Below, one piece after another: positions 37,121 through 49,319 of a stretch of 64,000 nt of DNA. The stretch is taken from the NCBI GenBank assembly GCA_009192285.1, contig WBVU01000019.1, positions 310,001 through 374,000 of the forward strand, given 5' to 3'. Made by a program: the position numbers and the translations under genes. The notes under the pieces were generated by a model that was given only the letters and a program-made list of their open reading frames with translations, made no database searches and was not told where the DNA came from. Within the stretch, counting starts at the first letter, position 1; the number at the start of each line of letters is the position of its first letter. The DNA comes from Morchella semilibera. Its lineage: Eukaryota > Ascomycota > Pezizomycetes > Pezizales > Morchellaceae.

Positions 37121-37857
37121 TAGGAATTACACCTAAGAGCTTTTGTGTTAGAGTCCGGGAAGCCACATGTACAGAAACGTCCACAAACCAGTGATGTGGG
37201 CCCGCCAATTGGAAGAGGCTTGCTCTGAGCAGATATATGTATGCCGACGACTCGACTATTGAGGGTCTGTAGCGGCCAAGGCTGAAAGAACCGAAGGAAA
37301 TTAAGCCCGGTGATCCGATATTCAAGTAGAAAACCGGGAAGATTTATGTCCTTGTCGTTCTCTCGATTTAAGATTATTCCTCTATGTAGCGGAGCTGGAA
37401 AAGCCTCTCCGTCAGATTACAGCTGCCAGGATTAAAATGGCTATCTCGAAATATATGTAATGTGCGTATGGAAAGCACTGGCACCAGATGAAAACGTGGT
37501 CAGATAAAATACCGGTTATCGACAGGAGCGGAGTCAACGTAGATAAAGCACAGGAAAAAAAAAAAAAAAAAAGGGCCAAGGAAGAAGGGGAGGCTCTGCA
37601 CGCTAAAAATTCCGTGATGGCTGGGGCTTTAACTCACATTCCGTTACAACGCGAGACGTGTTCCAAAAAAAGACCGATTTTCGACGGTATAAAATAGGGA
37701 TGGTGAATGTACGAAGGGACCGTGTATACGTTAATGCTGACTTTACAAAGTCACTCCAGATTAAAAAGGGGTGTGCGTGTTGGGCGTAGTGCGAAGGGAA
37801 AGAGGGCCCCCGTATGTAAGGAGCAGACTACAGTGGCCGAAGCAGGGCTTTGACGAG

Positions 37858-37945
37858 CGGCGGCGGGGGTGGGTGGGGTGGGGAGGGGGGAGGGGAGGGG
37901 GGAAGAGAATTGAGGGGCGGAGGGGGTAGCGGGTGGAGAAGATTA
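37858..37945 (+). other. G-rich tract with G-quadruplex potential
   Basis: At least seven runs of three to six G separated by single T or A occur at 37865-37901, followed by more G-rich DNA. It lies ~740 bp upstream of the PUF start (gene on the minus strand), so the G-rich strand would be the template strand for that gene. Confidence 0.6.
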
Positions 37946-40250
37946 GAGGGCGGAGGTGAAGGGGAAGAAAAGGAGGAGAAGAAGCTGAAAAAAAGAATAG
38001 GGCACGAGGAGAAGGGGTGGTTAAGGGGTGAAGAACGACCGAAGAAAAGGGACAGGAGAGGAGTAGGAGTGTCGTGTGGCAGCATGCAGTTCTTTCTCTT
38101 GGATGGACGAATATCTAATCCCTACATAGTACAGTGTGTACTGACTGGAAGGCACACCAATTACTCAGAACCAATGACTTGGAATGCCATACTGCTCTTC
38201 GTGATTCGTGCATAATCCAGTTAGTTGGTCAAAAGAATCCTTTGGCTTCCAATTCGAGTCCTACAGACTGTACCCGGCCAACCTACATTACAACAGATAG
38301 TGCCGGTACCCAATAAACCTTGCAATTGAACGCCCGTATGAATTAGATAACTCCAAATATCGCGGCTGTTATATGTGGGGAGTCTCGGATTCTTCAGGAG
38401 TTAGTGTGTCCATGCAAGGGTTTCCCTTCCCATGGTGACTTCTGGCCCCAGCTCCTAGTCATCGGGAATATTACTCGCCGGCGATGGATAGGTGTACTTT
38501 ACCCATCTCAATATTTTGCAGGTTGGCGTTGAGACCTTAACTACATGTAATGCCTACTTGACCTGTGCTTAAGTACATACATGTATGTGCGTACGCTCCG
38601 TGCTTTTCTTCTGGAAGCGAAACAAGCCTCCGCGCTCCGATGTCAAAGTGTATGAATGACAGTATGACTGATTTTGATGGATTCGTGGGGGATCGCAGAG
38701 CCTGATATGATGGATCCAGCTCAGCTGGCGCTTTGCAGATAGAGCAACAAGCAATACACGTACCATCAACCCAAGGTGCCTACTTAACTGGCTAATTCGG
38801 ATCGTCAGGACCAGACATGGAAAAAGTGGACATCTATCATCAACCATCATCCCCCAACCGGTAAGAAATTTCATTCCTTCGCAACCCCAATATTTGGCTC
38901 GGGAGTTAACTCTCGGCCCCCGGCCCCTCTCTTTCTGTACGAGAATCAATCCTTGCCCTTCATCGATGATCATCGAAGTTCAGGATCCATCCCAGCTGGC
39001 ATCTTTACCCGCGCGCCCGAACATTTCATGAGATGTGACTTAGTTCCGACAGCTAAACTTCCAACAACGACCCCTTATTTCTTAACCCAGGTCTTCTGGA
39101 ACTATTTCCGGTCAGGAATCTTGCCCAGGGTTTTCTAGGTGTTGTTTGAGTGAGATATTGGAACCTAGCCATGCTGTGTTCTAGAAATACATATTTACCC
39201 CATGATGGTACTACCAGCTGCAGCTCAATTAGTCCATCAGCTCTTTACCCTCTCACCGAGCTCCGCGATCCGGGTCTCCGAATAAAGAAGCTTCAAAAAC
39301 CTTCTTCCATCGCTTTAGAGCTTAGATGGCTAAATTTTATGCAGACGGAATTTTGTCAAATCCCCATGGGGAGGTACTCACATCACTATTCAAAAGTAAT
39401 ACGCCACAGGAGGTACCAAAATAGCACCACCGCTTTAAAACGGTTCTCCAGGGATGTCATCCCTCAGTCTGAAACGTAACGCCCTAGCTAGCGTTACCCG
39501 GCCTTTGTTTGTGACTACCATTGAATAGTTGACAGGGCTTGATTCGCGTCTCCTACGCGGCCGGATCGATGTGGGTGCATGGTGTACCTACGTTTCTTAT
39601 TTATTCTCTGGAGTCGAGGCCTAACCCTAGCGGAGGGTTATCCGAAACAATGATGGGAAACCTTCCATTGGTTTCTCCGAGCTGCACTTCCAAACCCCCC
39701 CAAAATTATAATAAAAGTTCTAAAGAAAGAATTATGGATTGCTGTTCTAGTCTTAAGCTTATATATAGATGCCCCTCTGAGCTCTAACCGACTTTTAAGA
39801 CCGCCCCAATGCTGATCATAAGCTCGCTCAGTTACTTGGGCAGCAAAGTAAGCTTAATTAAGCTCTTCTTCGGCTCTTCTCATTTGTGGTCGGGCAAACA
39901 TAACGGGTAATAAACCGATCTTAACGGCTAGGTTATATTATGGCCAGGCATTAAAGGCTATCCACACTCCAAATCTAACGTGGGGTTCGAGTTAGCATAC
40001 CTATCTATAGATATAGGGGATAGGACACCAACAGAGCTGGTCTTACAGAAAAATTCTATCCCGATTCAGAGAAAGATACCGGGGCCCTTGCAATTGCGCA
40101 ACTACATGCATGTGGTTTCAAATTGTTCTGGAAAGTTTGGTTAGCTTGTCAGGCCTCCCGAATCTCCCTCTAGAGTCGTACCAGTAAGATATTTACATGG
40201 GCTTATTATCTATGGATGGTTTCCTAGCATCAATAACGGTCAAAAGCACA

Positions 40251-40307
40251 ACGGAGCAGACTACTCTAACCTCCGTTTGTCCGCGGTAAGCGGAGAATAG
40301 TCTCCGT
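40251..40307. repeat. 57-nt two-stage hairpin
   Basis: ACGGAG..GACTA at the left pairs with TAGTCTCCGT at the right with a small bulge. Inside, CTCCG (about 40271) pairs with CGGAG (about 40291). It resembles the fold-back relics nearby. Confidence 0.5.
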
Positions 40308-41751
40308 GCCACCAGCACTTTCACATATCACTATCGGCTAGAGTCCCAATCGAAACATGTTGCTCTTCGGGTACATGTAGTCATACCCCTAAAGCATATT
40401 CAGGTGAATCTCAAAGCCGTCTCGACCACAGATTAGCGGCCAGTCCTCTATATAATTTCTTACCGGTCGAGGGAAGAAACCACCTCTCACCCAGGTTTGT
40501 TTACGTCCCCTGCTCTTACGAGTGATAACGTTTCATTACTTGCCAGATTCCCTAGTCAATTCACTCTTTTACTCCAGAGGCGAAAACATTATGTGTTACC
40601 ATTCTCACGAGCGTTCTGGCAACTGCTCTAAAAAGCTATAGAATCCAAACTGGTGGCAAAGGAGCTGGGTAGGCTAAAAGGTCTGGGGGTAGATATCACT
40701 CAGCCAGGCTGGCGGCGTGTGCCGTGAAGATGGTCTCAACAAATTACATGGTGACATTACCAAAGCATATGTACTTATCAACTGCATGGCCCAATACCTT
40801 CTAAGCCCCTTAGATATATCTTACCTGATATGCATATACTGTCTTAGTGCGGAAATGCTCGACAGCTAGGAGAATATCTAGAAACTAACACCATATAATA
40901 TCTACCTTAGTCTATATGAAAATTAAGAGCTGTAGGTAAGATACTGACGTGACACCATTAATATAAAAGCTCGGAATGTTCCGAATGCCCCAGTGAATCT
41001 TCTTTCGGATCCAGCTTTCAATAATTAATTACATGTACTCAATATTTAGTTTGCTTATGTATCGCCGCTCTTACCCACTTGATTATAATACAGCGATCAA
41101 GGGACCTAGTCGATAATAAGGATAAAAATCCCCAGGGGAGATCATTTGAGGTGTCATCCTCGATAGCAGTAATCAAAAGTCAAAACAGTACCATGTCAAG
41201 TACGTATGTACCGGTTCTCTAATAAATTGATTATCTTTATTACAGCATACATGTATATAGTAACCCTAATGGATCAAATATAACCCTAAACGGATATATA
41301 CTCTAATAGCGCTGATTACCCCCCCCTCCCCCTTAGAAACTAACTAGAACTATAGAATGAAAGGGATCGAACGTGATTAATTGTGGTGGATCGGTGGTAC
41401 GGTAGCAGCGGCCCACCCCTAGAGCCGCCGATTCAACCTTACACATGTGTACTCATTCTACTGGAATTAAAATGCCACTTACTTAATCTATTATTAGCAT
41501 TTTCACCTAGTTTTAGAGTCTCCCACCAAATCATTTATGCTTAATTGGTGTTGATCGGCGGCATTTCAATTCTTGCGTCATGAGTAGTAAAATACTAGCT
41601 AAAACACAGTGAATAATATATATGCAGTGAACATATGCAACTTTGATAAGTATATATATGCAGTAAATGTACTTATATTCCGACAAGGGCCCTGACATGA
41701 ATTGGCGATTCCCAGCGGTCTACTCGTGGAGTACGTACCACGCATACCAGG

Positions 41752-41810
41752 GTAAGTCTGTAGACAGTGGCCATGGTTGCAATAGTAGCCACTAGTGTCT
41801 ATAGACTTAC
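41752..41810. repeat. Imperfect hairpin with ~22-nt arms
   Basis: GTAAGTCTGTAGACAGTGGC on the left is matched by the reverse complement of GCCACTAGTGTCTATAGACTTAC on the right, with one substitution and a small insertion. It sits ~35 bp left of the larger foldback element. Confidence 0.5.
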
Positions 41811-41844
41811 TCCTAACACCGCAGTACTGTCTCCTGACAAGCAC

Positions 41845-42062
41845 ACTACTATCCCTTGGACGGGTGAAAGCGGTCAAATTCGCGACCTAGACTATGCACC
41901 CCTATAGCTAGTAAATGAATTATATTGCTTGTTATGGTAAATAGCAACAACAGAACCAAACAAGAGTTTTCAACAGTTGCCACACGAGGTTAATATTAGC
42001 TAAAAGAGGGATCGACTAGGTCGCGAATTTAACCACTTTCATCCTTCCAAGAGATACTAAGT
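41845..42062. mobile_element. 218-bp foldback element
   Basis: The arms 41845-41911 and 41996-42062 are inverted copies of about 67 nt at roughly 75-80% identity, with the conserved core AAATTCGCGACCTAG. The 84-nt centre has no ORF. Long arms around a short centre fit a foldback/MITE-type non-autonomous element. No clear target duplication was seen. Confidence 0.5.
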
Positions 42063-42389
42063 GGCAATAATATTAGCCAAGAACCTACCCTTAATTTTAT
42101 ATTAAGTACATCTAGTAAAGACCTAAACATATACAAAGCCCCAGATTTCCCAATTAGATTCAAATTTATAGCTCTAGATCATAAAAATATAAATTCCAAT
42201 ATCTCACTTATATTCCTGGCTAGCGCACAGGGCCCGGAGCCGACTCGACCCTCTTTTTCACAGTTCCAGATCAGTTTAGGGCCAAATCCCGGACTATATA
42301 AGGACTCCGCTCTTAATATTACACTTTAATTAAGCAAACATATATAGCTGCAGGGTCTTCTGGGGAATTCAAAGATTGTACAATACTGT

Positions 42390-42769
42390 ACCGGTCAATG
42401 AGGTTGAGACGTCAGATGTCAGAGGAGCTGGGGATTGTTCCAAAAAAAAAACCCCATTCTGTCAGAGACCTTGAAGGGTCTTGATAATACCCAGATCGGT
42501 CAGAAATATTTTGTCTTGTCCAAATTTGATTGTCATAGGTCAGAATGAGTAGTATATAGGTTCCACTAGTGAAATGAAAGAAAGAAATTTTTCTAAGATA
42601 GCACAATGTAAGATTGTGAGAAATAATCAGAATTGGAAGTCATGAGAATTTTGTCCTAATATGTAGTCAGAGGGCATTCTGTACCAATATAAAATTAGTC
42701 AGAATCTGCTTGTACCAAATCCAGCGGCTGTCAGAATGATGGCGGACTGTCCCAACCTCATTGACCGGT
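42390..42769. mobile_element. 380-bp element with 21-bp terminal inverted repeats
   Basis: The ends 42390-42410 and 42749-42769 are inverted repeats with one mismatch (core ACCGGTCAATGAGGTTG). Weaker similarity continues outward to CTGTACC/CAGCACC, reminiscent of the CAGT-type ends of Tc1/mariner elements. The inside has no transposase, but TCAGA/GTCAGAAT recurs at least eight times in the same orientation (e.g. 42411, 42418, 42460, 42498, 42538, 42667, 42698, 42730), a pattern seen where transposases bind subterminal repeats. It is interpreted as a non-autonomous (MITE) derivative. Confidence 0.6.
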
Positions 42770-45700
42770 GCTGAAACCTACATATCGGGACCGGAAGGCT
42801 GCGTATCTATTTTTTAAACAGTATAAGCTTATCATCAACATGCAACAAGCATTTCTATTGGCCAAGACGGTTTGTATATATATTAATGTTAGTGATATAT
42901 ATAGGTACTCTACTAGAGGCATATTAATTAACAAAAAATCGTTCACGCCACTGGAAGGGAAGCTACATTAAAGAATTATCATATACTGTTACTTGAGGAA
43001 TTAACAGTGATGGTGTTGCATGCATTATGAGATATAGTGATGGCGCGTATATGCGAGTGATGGATTGTGAAGCTTTCTTATCATTTTTATTAGGTAATAT
43101 TTACACGTCTTGGCACTTTTTTTTAGTCTAGTAATCTACAGTGAGGCCAGCAAGAAACAAGTACGGAATCGTGCCAGCCTAGACCACCTCACCTCACCCA
43201 ATAAACACCCCACGAAGTTGACACGCTGTGGTGCCCCGTCCCTCTCTTAGATCCCCGACCCAGAACAATTCGTGGGACGTAGCAGTACTTACAACACACC
43301 AAGACTTGCTTGGTTACTCCAAGACGGCCTAGCTAGCTGGAACCTTGTACCTCCCCCTAACTCGATACAGACCCATCCCGCAAAACAACGTGTGTACTGC
43401 ATATTCCAGATCCCATCGACTAAAGCAAAGCTTGTTAGTAATGCACCCCAACCAACACACATATATAGATCGTCCCTCTGCCCAGATTAGATCCGCGAGA
43501 TCCCGATACCCCACGCTGCATGAACTTCTATGCAACGATCGAAATCCCGATTATCCCTGTCTTCCCGTAAGATTGTGGTCCTGAAATAGCGAGCTCTGCT
43601 ATCTTTGTCGATCTACGATGATCTTATATCCTCTTGAGTCAAGTACCTACTGGATCCGCGGGGGACACGGTGTATGCAGACAATACAGAGGTCTGATATT
43701 CCCCCCTGCCAAGGCTGAAAGAAAGATAGAGAGCTAATAAGGAACTGGGATGTTGAGTGCTCTTGACCCTGACCCTCCAATCTCTGATACTTCGAGACTC
43801 GTTTCATGACACACCAATACACACACACAACCTCCTTCACAGAAGATCTCTTGAAGAAAATCAGAGTCAGACTTAGGGGCGTAACACGTTAAGGGTGTTT
43901 TAACTTCAAAAATAGATGTTCTGAGTAGAACCAACGCCCCCAATAACCCTTGATTTCCTAAGCACTAAACACCGCTTAGGCCGCAGATCTAGCTAGAGTC
44001 TAGGTTCCGTCATCGCGTGGATCGATGGTTTTTTTAAGAAGGAAATCTAACCATCCTGTATTCTTGGTGTTCTGGTTCATAAGCAAATTATGCGGCCGTG
44101 TTCCCCAATTCTTAGAAAAAAGGTTCTTCGTGGCAACCAAGGTCGAGCATTTAAAAGCTTCCTAAGGTGTCTTGAACTGGTTAAAGCGCCATGTGAGTCG
44201 AAGTAGGTGATACTTACCTAAGCTAGACATTCCTTCGAGTAAAAGGCTTTCTTTGCTGATCTGGTCAGATATCCGGATCCCGTTCAAAGCCGGTCATAAA
44301 CCAAAGTTTTGCCATCTATACGCCTCTGCATGAACGACCATAGTTAGACAGTACAGTCTTTTTGAGAATGTGAGTAAATGGATGTTCGGCCTTACCAGCA
44401 TTATCTTGTCCTCCTTTATAGCCTACACTAAACTACTAGTCGGCGACCATTACTGCGATTAAGTAACTAAAGTACCCGCGTATTAACTAAGTCCTGAGAA
44501 TTCTTGGTAGCAACGGCTCACAAAATTTCTCAGCATTTAACTAACGTGCGAGTAGATATGAAAAGTGGTGCTACTATCCTCAAGTGTGTTCATTTAGTAG
44601 ATGTAACAATCAGAAATATTCTCACCAAATATTTAAACCCCTCATTGGCACCTTTCCTAGCGCCTCGAATTTAGAAAGAGGTACCTGTAATGGACATAAG
44701 CAGCACCCCATGCGGTTTTTCCAGTACATGTATGTTCAAAGACTAGATTTTCAAGAAACTATCGCTAAATATCTCGAGCTTAGGACCATATCTTCGGCGT
44801 GAGTTAATCGCTACTTCTAGTTTCTGCAGCTCAGCTGGGCCTCAAACAGTCAGCTCAGTTGATCGATATAGACTTGGTGAGTACGGATTGTTGTGATACC
44901 AAATAGCTATAGTTAAACTTTAGCTCTAAATTCCGTGTGGATATTGGGGGCTCCAAGAGAGTGGAGTATATCGGGGACAGGTTGACTACCCGCGAAAGAA
45001 GTCTCCGAGATTTGAGACATTTGTGCACGTACCACACCCATCTCAATCGATCTTTAGCTCCCGTGAAAAACCACCCCACGAAGGACCGAGTGATAATCTA
45101 TGAATAAATTTCTTCCACCACCCAATCTCTCTATACAAAAATCCAAGAAATCGATCCCTATATTCTCCGTAGTAGCGCTAGGGCTCCTATTTAACTTTAT
45201 CACCCACTATATTAATTCTCAATCCTCCGCATCTTACCGGCCGCTACTAGGGATAAGTTGCTAGGCAGACCAATTCACAATCAACCCGGCGCCCCACAAA
45301 GTCGAGTTTAAAATCATTACCCACACCAGCTTCCAGTAGGCATCCTGCGAATACCAAGAATAGACCAGATCTAGGATACATGAAAGTACACATGGAATCG
45401 ATCGGGATAACATAGACCGAGGACCCGAATTTTTTGTGGAACGATCGCGGAATATTCTCGTAGCCTAGCTGCCTAACCTCCACACTTAAAATCCCCGACA
45501 ACCGTCCCCCTTCGCATGTTCCCCAGCTTATTTTTTCGATCCTGAGATGTTGGGTGGCATGAGCTGAACAACTAATGCAGGTACCGATTTTATGGTGGAA
45601 TTATATTGCACGGAATGTCACTCGGATTGTAGTTGAGGTAATGATTATCATTTCCGGTTTCGGAATGCGTGGGGGATGATGGCGTGAGGATCATACGTGA

Positions 45701-48700
45701 ACGCATGTTTCCATGAAACACTCCCAAGTGAAGTGAATCAAGGATTCACCATAAGCGAAGGTTTCGGGGCCGGATAAGATAGGTTCCCACCGATTTGGAA
45801 CAGGTCCAAACTGTGGTTCTGGCAGATTGCTAGCTCCACGACATGTCAGAAAACAATTACGCTGGATATATGACGTGTAATTATGAAATAATTATAAAGA
45901 TGGAAACACCACATATAGACTAAGCATCATGATGCTCTACTGGTTGTGTAGTACATCCTAAATGTCCCGGACAAACTCTCGAGAATAATCAGCACCGGGT
46001 CGTGGGCTGTATGGCAAATACTTACCCAATAATTAAACTTATGATGATTAGGAAATATCGGATGCTGCGTGCTTATTGTTTCAATTCTGTATATTTCTCT
46101 TCGTAGCCACCGGCTTCAAGCTCTCCTAGGAAACTCGGGGTTTAGAATTTGTATACTGGGTGTATTTGTCATCACATTCGGGGGGGTTTCTATCACTCAT
46201 CATCACTCGTAAATCAGTACCTACATTGGTACATATAGCGCCTTAGGTGCAGACTTTTGGATTATCATACATACGTTACACTCTGCGCGCAAAGTCGCTG
46301 CTATAACAACACAGTCATCATATTATAGAGCCTGCTAAGGTACGTAGAAGTATCAACTCTACCTAGCTACATGTAGCTATAAAATTAAGCTAGCTAGACT
46401 ATCGGCGAGGTTGGTGGTTTGGAGGTATAGCTACATATGCGTTGAATAATCTGCAAAAAAGTATCCGAAACGTAATGATGGTCTCATCCTATTAATGTGC
46501 TTATATTTCCTGTAGGTACATGTACTCATCATACTTATGCATATATCTTACGTCGCTTATAGGTTTATGAATTTAATATAGCAAGAGAAAATATAACTGC
46601 CCCCACCGGATACGAAAGCGTCAACACGCAGCAGGCATTTAGTACCCAAAAATGCATGTCCTAATCTGCAGTTTCTATTGGAGTAGTAGTCAAAAATACA
46701 GCAAAAACTTGCAGCTGCATATTCGGGTACTTCAGGCCTGCTGCGAGTACCTAATATGCCTACTGCCTTACAGTAGCTACTCCACCTTGAGATGAATATG
46801 TTCTCATGCACATGCGTTCCCATTAACCCTTGGCTGAACACTCTATCCAATATAATTTAAGGATTCTTATCAGATTCCCACATCACCACACTCGGAAAAA
46901 CCTACATGCCTTTCCACATAAAAAAGCAAAACTGCTCATAAAAATTTCTCCGTCCCCTGATTGCAGAAAATTTTCTTGATATTCCCGATTTGTATACTGC
47001 ATGCGGTAAACGCCGCATTACAGCACTCGCTAGAATGCATACCCGGTCACATCTTCGCTTCTGCACCCTCCGACTTAATCGTAATACCTCCGTTAACTCG
47101 CGCCTTCCTTGTCAAATTATGTACGATCCTCCACAAAATTACACCTTTGTTCGAATCATCGGCTTGCGGTCCGTTGGAGGGGAAGCTTGAGCATGCGAGT
47201 ACGAGTGCAAGTGTTCAGATCCAGACCACCGCACCTCTGCACGGGAATTGGGGAATATGCCAAGTGGTATTTGCGATTCTGCAGCGGTTACGATTATCTG
47301 TTGTGTGAAGTGGAACGAGAGGGGTGCTTGTGAACTGTAAAGATGCAAAGCAAGTTTTTTTTTTGACCCGCCGGATAATTTTGGTTTTTTTTCTCTCCGT
47401 GGGTTTATGTCGTACAAAGATGTTATGAATATGTTCCATCGTTCTGGATCAAATTTCAGGTTACATATGATGGTGATACTAAATGTTTATTTCTTTTCTC
47501 CCCGGCATTGAGAGTGGCATGTCCTGTTATTTCGGATGAATGGCAGTTACTAATATCAGCATCGTACTCGGCCCGACAGAAGTAACACACAGAGACTTAC
47601 TTTGTACTCTTCGCTATTCACAAGGCAGAAACAGTGTTCCCCAAGGTGTAGACAAGCAATCGTTCGACTAGGCTCGCCGTTGCGGCTTGCATAATGCTCA
47701 AATTCCGAGACCCCTGGAAAGACTAATAGAAAGTACCACTAACCCCGAATCAAGTGCCGGTCTCAGACTTGATAAACGGCTCTGTGTGTGTCGCGTACAC
47801 ACCAGCGAATTTTTGCTGCCTGCTGTGTGCTGTAACACCTGTCACTGATCTGAATATTGTACTAAGTATTAATAACCAATAGAACGACACACGTCTTTCT
47901 TTGATTCGAAAACCAATACTCACGATAATTGTCTAAACAAAAGGGCATAAGCTTTCCATAGAGTGGATACGTCCAACTGCTTCCCCTATTGGTGGGCTCC
48001 AGAAAGGTCCCTGGTAAGAACATACATATAATGTTGTAATCAGGTGAGACAAAGACCGCCAGGGTCATGGTCTAGCTACTATCTGTATACGGGGGTTCCT
48101 CTGCCAGAGCCTAGGTAAGGATTTTTTTTCTTCTTCCATGACATCGTTTAGCAACGATAAAGCTCCTATCAGCCAGGAATTCGTTCCCTTAACCAGATGC
48201 CCAAGTGATTAACACACTCTTAGGTTTAATGAATGGTTGAGCTCCGATCAGGTGATAAGGACTGTGTCTGATAACGACTCTGGCTCCGTCAGTATGATGC
48301 AAGGTTACGAGTACCCGCATCCACGCACAGCTACATCGCTGAAATCTCACAGAATGGAGATGGTAGTGACCAAAGGGTGTCTATCATAGATAGAGATTTG
48401 GAGAAGGCACTCGTGTGGAGCGAATATCGCGGGGTCTAACATAGCTGGCAGGTCGAGACAGAATTTAGCCTGATTGTACCTCGCCATAGTACTTGTCCCC
48501 CTCATGCTCACCCCCCCTCACCCCCTCCCCCCCCCCCAAAGTCCAAGAGTTTGATAGGAATAAATACATTGTCTAGTTAATTTTGTATACGTATGCTGTT
48601 TAGCTAGTCCGACGATACCAACTAGGGCTATGGTATAGGTAGCATTTTAGAAGTCGCAAGAGTGACAATGGTTTCAACGGTGAATATTAGAAGCTTTCCC

Positions 48701-49319
48701 AACTGGCAATGGCTGCGCCAATACTGCAAGATTGTGGTCCTTTCATCCCCCGTTTAGTGCTTCCAAAAGGTGGACGAAAAGTTGCAAAGCGGTGCGGTGG
48801 CGAAACTGTCGATTGATGGATGGTGAGATAAACCAGTTGCGACCCACGTAATGGGTATGTTTACTGCCCCGGCGCCGCATCTCAGGCAGCTTCTGGGCTT
48901 CACGCGAGTTATATCCCTAACCCCAGGGATCAGCGTAGAGTGTTCATGACAGGTCACTCGAGAATCGAGATCAGGTGATAGTATTATCAAATTATGTCAG
49001 CGGAGTGTGGCTGGGTGTGAGGCAAAGCTCATCTAGCGCCACAGATTACATCAGATCTCAGATCACGTTACCTCACCAGACCCTGTTTTCGCCTCAAACC
49101 AGCCCACATCCGTATTGGGTTAGACTCATTACGGCGCGTCATTTCACCCATCATCGATTCTGGTGAGAATTTCGATCTCATCGAAGAGCATCGACAAACC
49201 ACACGCCCAGGCTATTCCTTACGGAGCACAAGACAACGTCGATTCAAAATCGCTAAAGGGTGGCAGAGCAAGCTGTTCTTTTTTAAATACCAACCCTACC
49301 GCTCTCCAACCTTGGGATA

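Larger units (their letters stand above)
37121..49319. other. 12-kb gene desert
   Basis: No protein-coding gene can be supported over 12.2 kb. The left part has a G-rich tract (37858-37945). From about 39800 the DNA becomes AT-rich and poor in long open frames. It contains a long palindromic hairpin (40251-40307), a foldback element (41845-42062) with a smaller hairpin beside it (41752-41810), and a 380-bp element with 21-bp inverted ends (42390-42769). Eight TACATGTA copies occur (38542, 38578, 40372, 41030, 41248, 44725, 46368, 46517). The texture suggests old, mutated transposons, but no transposase or polymerase motif could be read, and RIP-type decay was not measured. Confidence 0.55.

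Noticed and set aside
38210-38285. Possible + strand tRNA (CCAGTTAGTTGGTC ... ATTCGAGTCC)
   Set aside because: A-box and B-box words are present, but stems do not close; at most a relic.
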